Positions 1 to 7,913 of a DNA stretch of 34,095 bases are shown here, piece by piece. The position numbers and the translations under genes are program-made. The notes below the pieces were generated by a model. That model was not told where the DNA came from and did no database searches. It saw only the letters and a list, made by a program, of their open reading frames with translations. This DNA comes from a virus: positions 1-34,095 of the IMG/VR virus record IMGVR_UViG_3300008339_000252; one strand, 5' to 3'. Each line of letters begins with the position of its first letter. The stretch's first letter is position 1.

Positions 1-1175
1 CCAGGATCCCGCTCCGTAACAATTTGAAAATCAAATTCAGGGGTGTTAGTATTAATACCAACTTTATTATTAGCAGCATCAACAAATAAAGCACTATTAC
101 CAACAACAACGTTTCCAGTGACATTGGCTGATGCAAATGTGACTGTTGAGTTGGTCCGGACATCTTGACCAATTGCAATAACGGGTATTTCAGATTCTCC
201 ACTAGATGTATTTGAAATGAATACGCCTGTGCCGTTAGCAAGACTTGCAACATATGAACCTGTAGTATCAACTCCTAGTTCAACGCTATTGCCTTGCGCA
301 ACAGTATTAACAGTAATTGTGACGCTACCCAAGTTTGTTAGAGTGGCATTACCGCTACCAGAAATATCTCCAGTTAATACTAAATTAATATTAGGATTGC
401 GATTGATACTACCAGTAATATTAAGATCACCCCCAACCGTTGTATTACCAGCTAAGTTAGATGTCTGATTTATTGTTAGAGTGTTAGCATTTAAACTGTT
501 AGCGCTAAACGAAGTGGAAACAGACAAAGACCCATTAACAGCAGCATTGCCCATTGATACAGCTATAGGACTGCCATTTGACGATGTTAAGCTAAGACTT
601 GTGTTTGTATCCGTAAATACAACGTTGCCCATGTAGAGCGTGTTGCCACTTAAATATAAAGTAGCAAACCTATTTGTATTATTACCTATTGTGTATACAT
701 TATTAGCATCAGGAATAATATTTTGAAGCTGAAGGGTGCCTGTTAGGATTGTAGCATTGGAAATATTGACGTTTCCAAAAAATCCATTATTAATGTAGGT
801 GCCAGTACTGTTAGTGGAGAACTGGGTATTGACAGTTAAACTTTGATTTACAACAACCGTATTTGGCAACGACAAATTGAAATCAAAAGCGTTGTTGTTT
901 GCAACAGCTATTTGAAACGAGTTGCCTGTTAGGGATGTAGGATTTCTGTTTTCAAAAGATCCCGTGTTAGCCAAGTACGCTAATATTTGGGAATTGGATA
1001 CATCAGTAATAGTAACATCAAGAAGATCCGTTAAAAAACGGCCATTACCTACTGTATTGTTTTTGAGAGTGACAGGAGGCTGTGACTGCAAAGAGCCATC
1101 ATCCTGCACACGTACCTTCACATTATTTGTTTGATTTACGCGTGCTTTTATATTCTCAAGTGCTGTATTTGCCAT
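1..1175 (-). CDS. Tail-fibre-like structural protein (3' end outside window)
   Basis: This open frame starts at an ATG 5 nt after the stop of the 109-residue gene and stays open for 391 codons to the window edge, so its C-terminus is missing. The N-terminus begins MANTALENIKARVNQTNNVK. The rest is Asn/Thr/Ser/Ala/Gly-rich with repeating short beta units (for example GNTTVGGDLNITGS). Near the edge is a FVDAANNKVGIN motif, which also occurs as FVDAVNNRVGIN in the 487-residue fibre gene at 12388-13851. This composition is typical of trimeric beta-structured fibre or adhesin shafts of marine T4-like phages. Receptor-binding tips are usually at the C-terminus, which is not visible here. The fibre class is well supported; the exact role is not. 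Confidence 0.75.
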   Translation of the reverse strand, partial: MANTALENIKARVNQTNNVKVRVQDDGSLQSQPPVTLKNNTVGNGRFLTDLLDVTITDVSNSQILAYLANTGSFENRNPTSLTGNSFQIAVANNNAFDFNLSLPNTVVVNQSLTVNTQFSTNSTGTYINNGFFGNVNISNATILTGTLQLQNIIPDANNVYTIGNNTNRFATLYLSGNTLYMGNVVFTDTNTSLSLTSSNGSPIAVSMGNAAVNGSLSVSTSFSANSLNANTLTINQTSNLAGNTTVGGDLNITGSINRNPNINLVLTGDISGSGNATLTNLGSVTITVNTVAQGNSVELGVDTTGSYVASLANGTGVFISNTSSGESEIPVIAIGQDVRTNSTVTFASANVTGNVVVGNSALFVDAANNKVGINTNTPEFDFQIVTERDP

Positions 1176-1180
1176 GTACT

Positions 1181-1510
1181 CTATCTTGTAACTTGTGGGG
1201 TAACAGTAACGATACCCTCAACTACACGAGAGATAACGTTGGAAGAATTTGTTAATTCAACGTCGTATACGTAACGACCTGCAATCAAACTAGCGGATTG
1301 ATTGGCTGTTAATGACAAAGTTACAACACCGTCCACCGGAGCGGTAGTAACGGTAAATGCTACAGAGTTAGAGGATGTAAAATGTTTTCTGATTTGCGCA
1401 GCCCCGGTGTATCCGGTGAGATCAATTGCTTGATCCTCATCATCCATAATATCAATAGAAACCGAAAACGTTGCGCCTTGATCTATAACGAGATTTGCTT
1501 TTGTAGCCAT
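1181..1510 (-). CDS. Small Ig-like/beta-sandwich virion protein
   Basis: A 109-residue protein starting at ATG, about 32 nt downstream of an exact late promoter. It begins MATKANLVIDQGATFSVSI, continues with an LTGYTGAAQIRKH segment, and ends with a GRYVYDVELT strand and VVEGIVTVTPQV. From memory, near-identical strand patterns recur in small structural proteins of T4-like cyanophages, and the pattern resembles N-terminal beta-sandwich domains of baseplate or receptor-binding proteins. It has no signal peptide, membrane segment or catalytic motif. It is the first gene after the late promoter and is followed 5 nt later by the fibre gene, which suggests a fibre attachment or adaptor role. That role is inference. 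Confidence 0.75.
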   Translation of the reverse strand: MATKANLVIDQGATFSVSIDIMDDEDQAIDLTGYTGAAQIRKHFTSSNSVAFTVTTAPVDGVVTLSLTANQSASLIAGRYVYDVELTNSSNVISRVVEGIVTVTPQVTR

Positions 1511-1541
1511 AGCTTAACCATGTAAGTTGAAGTATCTGGGG

Positions 1542-1549
1542 TATTTATA
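1542..1549 (-). promoter_or_regulatory. T4-type late promoter TATAAATA
   Basis: Read on the minus strand, the octamer is TATAAATA, the exact consensus -10 element recognised by the T4 late sigma factor gp55. It lies 31 nt upstream of the ATG of the 109-residue gene, in the only intergenic gap above 100 nt in the window. I found no other exact copy on the minus strand. It probably restarts late transcription of the fibre genes after the radical SAM cassette. Confidence 0.8.
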
Positions 1550-1570
1550 CTATTAATATATCGATAGTAT
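1547..1570. repeat. 7-bp inverted repeat overlapping the late promoter
   Basis: The arms atactat (1547-1553) and atagtat (1564-1570) are perfect inverted copies separated by 10 bases. The left arm overlaps the last three bases of the late promoter octamer. The repeat is AT-rich and has no GC stem or U tract, so it is a poor intrinsic terminator. It could be a small operator or chance. Confidence 0.35.
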
Positions 1571-1624
1571 GCCTATTACATCCCTCACTTACTACAATAA
1601 TATTTACGTTTATAGGTAAAATAT

Positions 1625-2356
1625 TTAAGACATTTTTAATTGAATTTCATCAAAAAACTTAATCCTAGCGTCTATTGCATTAATAGCAGCTTTTTCTGCT
1701 TCGAACGCCTTTACAGGATCATTACCACAAAAGTATTCTACCATTTGCTCGGCTTTAGGGCCATGATCTTGCCCATCAACTTCGATGTGCCGGTCAAGGT
1801 AATAATAAAATTTAGGTGCCTCAACTGCTGATATATTCAATTGCCTTAGTATTCTTTTAAACATAAGAGGTATTACTGTCTCCCTCCCATAACAAAACGA
1901 AGAAGCGGTACAGTGAGGTCCACGCCGAATGCTCTGAAACGTAGTTTCAATAAATTCCGATGAAGCTTTAGGAATAATATTGAAATCTTTCTTGTCTAAA
2001 AATTCAATAATTTTAGACGCATCGGCTTCAATCTCTAACATAGCTTGCAGATATAAATCAAAATGACTAATGGATCCTTTACCATCCGGCGTCAAATCTG
2101 ACTCTTCACAAAGAACAATTTCATTAATCATTCTTGCAATAGGACTACGCGTTCCTTGCGTCGGAAACCACAGTTCCGTTGATGGGCAAGCGTTATGCTG
2201 CAAAGTCTTAATTAAACTCATAAAGTCCCAAACAGCAAACACATGATGTTCCATAAAGATTCGCAAATCTTCGATTGTCTGTATGCTATTTGTGACTAAT
2301 AAACTATGATTGGCAAGCTTTTGTTGTTTTGCTATAATCCGCGTAGTATCTATCAT
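1625..2356 (-). CDS. DUF3050 protein, haem-oxygenase-like fold, putative oxidase
   Basis: A 243-residue protein with strong DUF3050 hallmarks: FMEHHVFAVWDFMSLIKTLQ (residues 34-53), INEIVLCEESD (77-87), SHFDLY (97-102), CYGRETVIPLMF (155-166) and YYLDRHIEVDGQDHGP (185-200). DUF3050 belongs to the haem-oxygenase/TenA/PqqC-like helical fold. The H190-x3-D194-x3-H198 pattern, with upstream acidic and His residues (E36, H37/H38, E79, E84, E85, E159), resembles the ligand set of haem-oxygenase-like diiron oxidases. That catalytic assignment is inference. The ATG overlaps the stop of the SPASM radical SAM gene by 4 nt, so the two are translationally coupled and likely act on the same pathway. It is the last gene of the cassette. 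Near full length for the family. Confidence 0.85.
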   Translation of the reverse strand: MIDTTRIIAKQQKLANHSLLVTNSIQTIEDLRIFMEHHVFAVWDFMSLIKTLQHNACPSTELWFPTQGTRSPIARMINEIVLCEESDLTPDGKGSISHFDLYLQAMLEIEADASKIIEFLDKKDFNIIPKASSEFIETTFQSIRRGPHCTASSFCYGRETVIPLMFKRILRQLNISAVEAPKFYYYLDRHIEVDGQDHGPKAEQMVEYFCGNDPVKAFEAEKAAINAIDARIKFFDEIQLKMS

Positions 2357-3663
2357 GTTGCAATAATGCCTGTTTCCTTTAATTCTACATCTGATCCAAA
2401 TAACAACTTAAATGCAGCGTTCTGAATAGCGCCATACCATATTTTTTCAACTCTACAATTTTTAAGGAACACCTCTGTAGGAAAATCAATTGGACAAGAG
2501 CTCTTACACAGTCGTCTAACTTGGCAATCGGAACAGTGCGTCTTTTTTCTATCCAAAGCTAAAGATACAATTTTCACGCCTTTTATATTTGAGACATGTC
2601 CGCTGTTGTATTTTTCATGCGTGTGGGGGCATAGCCTGACATTACCCCTTAAATCCATACTTAATATATCTGATGCATCTGCTCCGCAGTTTGTGGTAAT
2701 AGTGACTGGTATTTCGTGTTTGACGGACTGAGCAAATTTGAGTGCCCCTGTATCCCCATCAAAAACATTGGATTGTAAGATCGGTAAAGTTTTAGATCTG
2801 CCTTTTTCTTTTAACTGTAATATCGAGGCATCCATGTAATTCTTCATTACTGTTCTGAAGGCTTCTAAATTGTCTCCTTGGATTACATGGTCGGAGCTAT
2901 TTTTTGAATCCGTTTCATCGTATGTTTTACCAAGTGTATAGCTTATCTTTGAATTTTTTAACCCATTATCTGTGGCTAGTTTATAAAAATAATCATTAAT
3001 TAAAAACATATCAAAATTAGTATGGCTAACTACAGGATTAAAACTATATTGGAATTTTGGGTATAGAGCATCAAGTTGCTTCAACACATCCACTATTTGA
3101 GGACGTTTGAATATATCTTCTCCGCGAAGCGATTCTTGACCAGGCCCATCATGGCTTATTCCCATAGCCACAGTCGATTTCAACTGCTTGAAAAAATCCA
3201 CGTGCTTTTGACGAAGAGCGCTACCGTTTGTGGAAATATACCAAGAAATTGTTTTGCTATCAAAGTGGGTCATAATTTTAACCATATCGTTCCAATAAAG
3301 GAATGGTTCGCCGCCCCACAATTCTATGCGTGTTAATTCTGATATGTCGAGATATTTTTCTACCGATTCCAAGAAGCCCGGCGTCCAGAAATTTTCAGGT
3401 CTTTCTGAAGGATCGCCAATGTCTTTTTGCATACAATACCCACATGAATAATTACATGCATGCCCAAGTAAGAGCCTTAGCCCTTTTGGTTTATTGGTTT
3501 TAGTGACGACTCCATTTTGAGCAGCTTGTTCCGCATACCAGTCTTCAGACTCTACCGGTGAAGCGGATAGAGGCTGTCCTTCTGCATTTACGAGCGCGTT
3601 TCTATCATTGTTGTAATAAAATACTTGACCTGTTTCAATAACTTCAAATTTGGCAAAGCTCAT
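2353..3663 (-). CDS. Radical SAM/SPASM maturase (RiPP-type), adjacent to His-rich small protein
   Basis: A 436-residue protein. The radical SAM cluster motif is C70-x3-C74-x2-C77, followed by IELWGGEPFLYW (GGEP at 117-120). A complete SPASM domain follows: C326 and C345, then C377-x2-C380-x5-C386-x3-C390 and C403, the canonical set for two auxiliary 4Fe-4S clusters. This architecture is that of peptide or protein maturases such as anSME, PqqE, AlbA and QhpD. The first 60 residues precede the core and could be a substrate-binding region, but I cannot identify a RiPP recognition element by eye. The gene lies 15 nt after the 131-residue His-rich gene and overlaps the DUF3050 gene, so these three form a natural sub-module. 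Enzyme class is seen; substrate is inferred. Confidence 0.93.
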   Translation of the reverse strand: MSFAKFEVIETGQVFYYNNDRNALVNAEGQPLSASPVESEDWYAEQAAQNGVVTKTNKPKGLRLLLGHACNYSCGYCMQKDIGDPSERPENFWTPGFLESVEKYLDISELTRIELWGGEPFLYWNDMVKIMTHFDSKTISWYISTNGSALRQKHVDFFKQLKSTVAMGISHDGPGQESLRGEDIFKRPQIVDVLKQLDALYPKFQYSFNPVVSHTNFDMFLINDYFYKLATDNGLKNSKISYTLGKTYDETDSKNSSDHVIQGDNLEAFRTVMKNYMDASILQLKEKGRSKTLPILQSNVFDGDTGALKFAQSVKHEIPVTITTNCGADASDILSMDLRGNVRLCPHTHEKYNSGHVSNIKGVKIVSLALDRKKTHCSDCQVRRLCKSSCPIDFPTEVFLKNCRVEKIWYGAIQNAAFKLLFGSDVELKETGIIAT

Positions 3664-3678
3664 AATATACTCTCATAA

Positions 3679-4074
3679 TTAATAATTATCGTCAATCGGG
3701 TGATAGTGAGATCTTAACGCGTTTGCTGCAGTTACATGTTGATTAATGTAGGTGGCTGTAACAATTGATGCAGGATCTGGAATCCCGGGCGCGGTCCACC
3801 CTGGAATTGGATCAGTATTAACGTTTCGCGCACTGGTACTCCCATTGTTGCCATAATCAAAAATTCTGTCATAATCCACATACTGGTGATAATGCCGATA
3901 GAACGTATATAACAGATTACTGAGGGTGATAAAATCTTGACGCTGTATTGTATTTCCTGCAACGAAACGTGCTCTGAGTTCTTGACGATAAGACAGAGCA
4001 ACGCCAGTGTCCAGATTTTGCCCTGAGTCGTAGTTTAGTGGGAATCCTGCGTTTTGACTGGTTGATAATGGCAT
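3679..4074 (-). CDS. 131-residue protein with two HxH modules; candidate modification substrate
   Basis: I do not recognise a named family. The protein carries two copies of a helix-plus-His-x-His module: residues 43-63, ending H61-Y-H63, and residues 105-125, ending H123-Y-H125 just before the C-terminal PIDDNY. Both align without gaps to residues 25-45 of the 64-residue protein encoded at 7914-8108. Between them is a Gly/Asn/Pro-rich linker. The start is fixed by a perfect AGGAGG (4080-4085) 5 nt before the ATG. It lies 15 nt upstream of a SPASM radical SAM gene. It could be a maturase substrate, or a small virion protein whose HxH motifs bind metal, as in phage fibre and spike tips (T4 gp37, P2 gpV). 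There is no Cys. Confidence 0.75.
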   Translation of the reverse strand: MPLSTSQNAGFPLNYDSGQNLDTGVALSYRQELRARFVAGNTIQRQDFITLSNLLYTFYRHYHQYVDYDRIFDYGNNGSTSARNVNTDPIPGWTAPGIPDPASIVTATYINQHVTAANALRSHYHPIDDNY

Positions 4075-4079
4075 ATAAT

Positions 4080-4085
4080 CCTCCT
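4080..4085 (-). promoter_or_regulatory. Perfect Shine-Dalgarno AGGAGG for the 131-residue gene
   Basis: AGGAGG with a 5-nt spacer to the ATG at 4074. It is the strongest ribosome-binding site seen in the cassette and stands out against the weak or overlapping starts of most enzyme genes, which suggests the small protein is made in excess of the enzymes. Confidence 0.85.
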
Positions 4086-4089
4086 AGAG

Positions 4090-5208
4090 CTATTTATTCC
4101 AATGTATAATTGGGATTACTTTTGATTGAGGTTTAACAAGACCGTATTGTGTGTGCTTAAACCCACTCTCTATCAACTTATGGTAATATTTGCAACTTGA
4201 TCGTAGCATAAATTCTGGCACAAAATTAAAGTCTTTGTTAAACTTAAATTTTTGAACTTCATTAAAATAATCTACAAATTTTTGTTCTATAGCAGTGCCG
4301 GGAACAATCTCTTTGGCAAACTTATTATATAATTCTTGTTTACCAGTAAGCATTTCATACATTAACTCCGACGCGTTGAAGTCTTGATCTTTAACAAATG
4401 TAAAGAACGGATCCCAGTTTATATCTGTAGCATCATCGATGCTGTAGAAAAATCTATCGTTGTATAAGTGAATTGCTTCTCTGTATATCTGATATGTTTT
4501 ATTATTATGACTTAGCACATATGTATTCTGATAATCGTACTTACCTTGCTCTAAGTCGTACCTAGCATTAGCATCGTCTCTTAAATCATGCTGAAGACAA
4601 TTATACAATCCCCGATCATTCATCCAACCAACTATCTCTTCTACTTGCGGAGGCGTAGGATCATTTGTCGTACGAATAATTTTTATTTTAGCAATATCAT
4701 ACTTCGAAGCATAATCCTCCAACACTTCGATAATTTGTTTATTCTTATTTGTTTTTACGAGGAAGTGATCACTAAGACTAATATCTGCCATCCCCTTCAA
4801 CGTAACATGATCCATTAATGTTTTACGGTGGGTAAGGATAGCATTATCCGTCATTCCATATTCAAATACACTTCCGTGCGATTTATACCAGTCAAAAATA
4901 TACGGATGATTGAGGCGAAGATATGTTAGATCGTCGTTTGTACGTACGACGTAGAAATGATCAAACACATCGTACCACCTTGCTTCATCTCTTGATGTTA
5001 TTATCGTGGGTATGTTTTGAATATAATTAGAAAACCCTTGTTTAAGCTTATCTTTAATGTAACATATCTGACAACCTGCATGGCATGTATACTTGTATGT
5101 GGGCGTAAAGTACAAGTCAAACGTAAGAGGGCTTAAGGAGTCTTCTCTTAAAAAATACGTTGTGTGATCTTGGTAATGTTCGAAATCCTCCCCTGCATAA
5201 TTACTCAT
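4090..5208 (-). CDS. Divergent radical SAM-like protein without SPASM
   Basis: A 372-residue protein with one well-formed cluster motif, C42-x3-C46-x2-C49 (CHAGCQIC), preceded by a strand-like TFDLYFTP and so consistent with a radical SAM core. It lacks a GGEP motif, and there is no C-terminal CxxC cluster of the SPASM type. A single C-terminal SSCKYYHK cannot hold an auxiliary cluster alone. The ATG lies inside the end of the preceding radical SAM gene (8-nt overlap), so the two are translationally coupled and may form a complex. It may be an enzyme on a rare branch or a partner subunit that keeps only one cluster. The radical SAM call rests on the Cys motif, position and context, so it is less secure than its neighbours. 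Confidence 0.75.
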   Translation of the reverse strand: MSNYAGEDFEHYQDHTTYFLREDSLSPLTFDLYFTPTYKYTCHAGCQICYIKDKLKQGFSNYIQNIPTIITSRDEARWYDVFDHFYVVRTNDDLTYLRLNHPYIFDWYKSHGSVFEYGMTDNAILTHRKTLMDHVTLKGMADISLSDHFLVKTNKNKQIIEVLEDYASKYDIAKIKIIRTTNDPTPPQVEEIVGWMNDRGLYNCLQHDLRDDANARYDLEQGKYDYQNTYVLSHNNKTYQIYREAIHLYNDRFFYSIDDATDINWDPFFTFVKDQDFNASELMYEMLTGKQELYNKFAKEIVPGTAIEQKFVDYFNEVQKFKFNKDFNFVPEFMLRSSCKYYHKLIESGFKHTQYGLVKPQSKVIPIIHWNK

Positions 5209-6265
5209 CTATTCCTACCCAATGAAGTAAAGATGGTTTTCGGTTCAATTTACTCATGTGCTTTACTAATACGTTGATTGTTTGGTAAAATTTTACACAA
5301 TTGCCTTTTGGTTCTTCATCAAACATTTTGTAGAGATATTTAAGGCCGCAGTATTGTCTAGAGATGCATTTGACACAATCAGGGCGAATCAGGGAATCCT
5401 CATCCCCTTGTCTATAAAGCTCAATTCCATTTCTCCATTTGCCTACTCTAAACTCATCACGTTTATACTCAAGAAAATCAAACTCCGGATAGAGGTATCC
5501 ATCCGGCCCAAGGATAACTTTACCGTGATTGTTAAGGTAGTGCTTATCAATTTCCGTATAGTTGCCATCAATGTAGCACACAACGCCATTTACATAAAGC
5601 GTATGCAGCATCTTAGAAAAATCATACATGAACCTGTCTAGATTCATTTCATCTAGAAGTACCTTAAACTTCTGACGGCCACGATAATGTCTTAAGGGAA
5701 TAAGATTAACAACGTTGCAATGTAGAGTCTTACATGCATTAATAACTGCTGTAGACGATTCGATGTCCATTGCTCCAGGACTTGACACTGGTACAACAAA
5801 CTGAAACAGGCAGTTTGTCTTTGTAGCATGCAATACTTTAGCAATAGCTTCTAAATCAACAGGAGCCCTGTTAATATCTTGAAAATTAAAATCGTAACTA
5901 AATGTAATCTGACCCTTGCCTGCCCACTTCTCAAAGAACCATGCGTTATCCGCAATAAGAGAGCCATTGGTAGTCATTGTAAATTTGCAACCTAATTTTT
6001 CCAAATGGGTTGATATTTTATCAAGAATAAAATCCATTTTCTTAGCGTAGATCATTGGCTCGCCACCATGGAAGCAAATGTACTCAATGGGATGACCGCT
6101 CTCTACAATAGCGTCCATGAAAGCCACTATATCTTCCACAGCAGTCGTCTTCATATTTTGAGAGCCAATGTCCTCCCGTATGAATGCTCTATCACAATAC
6201 ACACAATCAAAATTGCAAGTATCCCCTAGATAGATAACTACGTTTTTGACGTTAGTTAAATCCAT
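5201..6265 (-). CDS. Radical SAM protein with short SPASM/twitch-like C-terminus
   Basis: A 354-residue protein. The motif C17-x3-C21-x2-C24 (CNFDCVYC) lies close to the N-terminus, so there is no leader domain. ICFHGGEPMIY follows (GGEP 67-70), then TMTTNGSLI, a usual strand of this fold. Near the C-terminus is C297-x2-C300-x5-C306 and C323, which looks like a shortened SPASM or twitch domain able to bind at least one auxiliary cluster. These traits fit peptide-modifying radical SAM enzymes. The start overlaps the 548-residue enzyme by 14 nt, and its own end overlaps the next radical SAM gene by 8 nt, so three such genes are translated as one unit. The reaction is unknown. Confidence 0.92.
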   Translation of the reverse strand: MDLTNVKNVVIYLGDTCNFDCVYCDRAFIREDIGSQNMKTTAVEDIVAFMDAIVESGHPIEYICFHGGEPMIYAKKMDFILDKISTHLEKLGCKFTMTTNGSLIADNAWFFEKWAGKGQITFSYDFNFQDINRAPVDLEAIAKVLHATKTNCLFQFVVPVSSPGAMDIESSTAVINACKTLHCNVVNLIPLRHYRGRQKFKVLLDEMNLDRFMYDFSKMLHTLYVNGVVCYIDGNYTEIDKHYLNNHGKVILGPDGYLYPEFDFLEYKRDEFRVGKWRNGIELYRQGDEDSLIRPDCVKCISRQYCGLKYLYKMFDEEPKGNCVKFYQTINVLVKHMSKLNRKPSLLHWVGIDE

Positions 6266-7898
6266 AATTCTTTTGATTAAATATTATTGTAGATATTAAT
6301 TGCAAATAGAATATTCTTATTTCTGGCGTATCTCCATCAACAATCTTAGTTGGAATTCCTTGACGTCCAGCAATTGCCTTGTATAGATCTACAGCTTCCA
6401 TTTCTCCTGCGTCGTTTGTCTCGCCACTAATGTGCGTCCATATATCTAACATAATTTGCCTATAAGGCTTGTAGTGGGACTTCGTGCATTTACCCATCTC
6501 CGGCCTTTCACCAGTCCGCAGATATTCCAACATATAATCTGCCCCAGTAGCCATAGCCTTCTCTTCGCCATCTTGTTGTAGCTGAGCAAGTCTAATTTCA
6601 AACATTCTGTGAAATTGTTTCTTAGCAACATCAGCTTGTAAATCAAGATATAGCTTAACAATTTCTTGACACATGTCGTCGGGTCTAAACATACGAGGGC
6701 CTGTATCAATATTGCCGGCTGGACATTGGTAACACATGTTCTGATAATTACACGTCTTACACTTCTCCTCTATTTGAAACATTTCGTTGTACATCGCCTG
6801 AAATTTGGTATAGCGATCGACGTATACTTTATCATCTAGTATGTTTCCAAGGATTGTTTCGTGAGCAGCTGCTTTTTGATTCGTGAAGAAGTAGCAGCCC
6901 GAGAAGTCGCCAGACGCGTCAATTGCTATCATATCTGAGCCAACCATACAATTGTTATCTTGTTTTTCGCCAACTCCTTCACTAAACAATACAGTCAAAT
7001 CCCTATACTTGTCTAAGCAATCGAACAACGCCTTACGCATTGTGTTCCAATTCTTTTCTTCCCATTTAATATAGCCGCGTCGAGAGTCAAGCACTAACGG
7101 ATGCACAATTAATCTTTTAACACCTTTCGCATACAAGGCTTCTATAAAGTTATGTAATGTGTCGGCCGTCTCTTCTGATAGAGTGCAGCGGATAGTTAGT
7201 CTAGCCCCGACGTTGGGAATTTTTGTAATCTTACTTACGTTAGAAAGAATTGTATTTAACTGATCTTGTGTAATGTCCCTATAATCTTTCTCAAGGTCCA
7301 TTGTATCTAAGCTAATCAACATGTACGTATATCTTTTGCTAAAATACATGTTAATAAAATCATCGTCTAACAGCAATCCGTTAGTGCAAATAGAAACTCC
7401 CGTACCTGTATACCCAACCCAATTTGAATTTAATTCTTTGTCGTGCGTGTTAATAAAATCTCTAATTAACGGCTTATGGATAAGAGGTTCGCCTCCAAAA
7501 AATTGAAGGATTTTTAAAGGACGATCGTTAATATTTTTGAGCCAGTCGTATGCTTTTTTTACAGACTCTACTGTAAATCTACCATAATCTTTATTGTGTT
7601 GCTCATAGCAATAATTGCAGCTAAGGTTGCAAGCGTTTGTAAGAAGAAGATTCATGTGAGCTAAACTACCAAACAAGTGTTTAGCTTCACTAAAGCGCTT
7701 TACTTGTTCTTCTTCTGATGGGATAATTGAGATTAGCTTGTTTTCTTTTTCCAAGCCATTGGGAGTAGTAATTGTACTAACTGTAGTTTTTAGCGTTCCG
7801 TCAGGTAATTGAATTACAGATGCAGCATGTCCCGCAATACGATCTTTTTGAGCATCATTGAGCGTTCTGTATATGTTTACTACATTCACTTGGTTCAT
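6252..7898 (-). CDS. Radical SAM/SPASM maturase next to the Cys-rich small protein
   Basis: A 548-residue protein. Radical SAM motif C90-x3-C94-x2-C97 (CNLSCNYC), then FFGGEPLI (GGEP 135-138) and SICTNGLLL. The SPASM region has C317, C335, C380-x2-C383-x5-C389-x2-C392 and C410. The domain is complete but for a CX2C rather than CX3C in the last pair. About 90 residues precede the core and about 130 follow SPASM; both extensions are unrecognised and could bind substrate. The architecture matches RiPP and protein maturases that form thioether, C-C or formylglycine products. The gene starts 15 nt after the 64-residue Cys/His gene. AGGGAAG overlapping that gene's stop is a usable though distant ribosome-binding site. 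Enzyme class is certain; substrate pairing is inference. Confidence 0.94.
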   Translation of the reverse strand: MNQVNVVNIYRTLNDAQKDRIAGHAASVIQLPDGTLKTTVSTITTPNGLEKENKLISIIPSEEEQVKRFSEAKHLFGSLAHMNLLLTNACNLSCNYCYEQHNKDYGRFTVESVKKAYDWLKNINDRPLKILQFFGGEPLIHKPLIRDFINTHDKELNSNWVGYTGTGVSICTNGLLLDDDFINMYFSKRYTYMLISLDTMDLEKDYRDITQDQLNTILSNVSKITKIPNVGARLTIRCTLSEETADTLHNFIEALYAKGVKRLIVHPLVLDSRRGYIKWEEKNWNTMRKALFDCLDKYRDLTVLFSEGVGEKQDNNCMVGSDMIAIDASGDFSGCYFFTNQKAAAHETILGNILDDKVYVDRYTKFQAMYNEMFQIEEKCKTCNYQNMCYQCPAGNIDTGPRMFRPDDMCQEIVKLYLDLQADVAKKQFHRMFEIRLAQLQQDGEEKAMATGADYMLEYLRTGERPEMGKCTKSHYKPYRQIMLDIWTHISGETNDAGEMEAVDLYKAIAGRQGIPTKIVDGDTPEIRIFYLQLISTIIFNQKNYGFN

Positions 7899-7913
7899 TA
7901 TGTGATGGCTTCC

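Larger units (their letters stand above)
1511..1624. other. Intergenic gap after the cassette
   Basis: This is the longest gene-free stretch in the window (114 nt). It holds the late promoter and the 7-bp inverted repeat. A weak TTTAC/GTAAA stem lies near 1608-1625, next to the DUF3050 stop, but no convincing GC-rich terminator is visible. Confidence 0.6.

Noticed and set aside
217-1134. Plus-strand open frames at the left edge
   Set aside because: They are antisense to the partial fibre gene, which has a proper ATG, fibre-like composition and tight spacing to its neighbour.
3732-4001. Alternative minus-strand frame inside the 131-residue gene
   Set aside because: It overlaps a gene with a perfect ribosome-binding site and a duplicated module, and its own translation has no recognisable features.
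6252-7898. N-terminal RiPP recognition element in the 548-residue radical SAM protein
   Set aside because: The first 90 residues do not show the winged-helix strand and helix order clearly enough by eye; a profile search would be needed.
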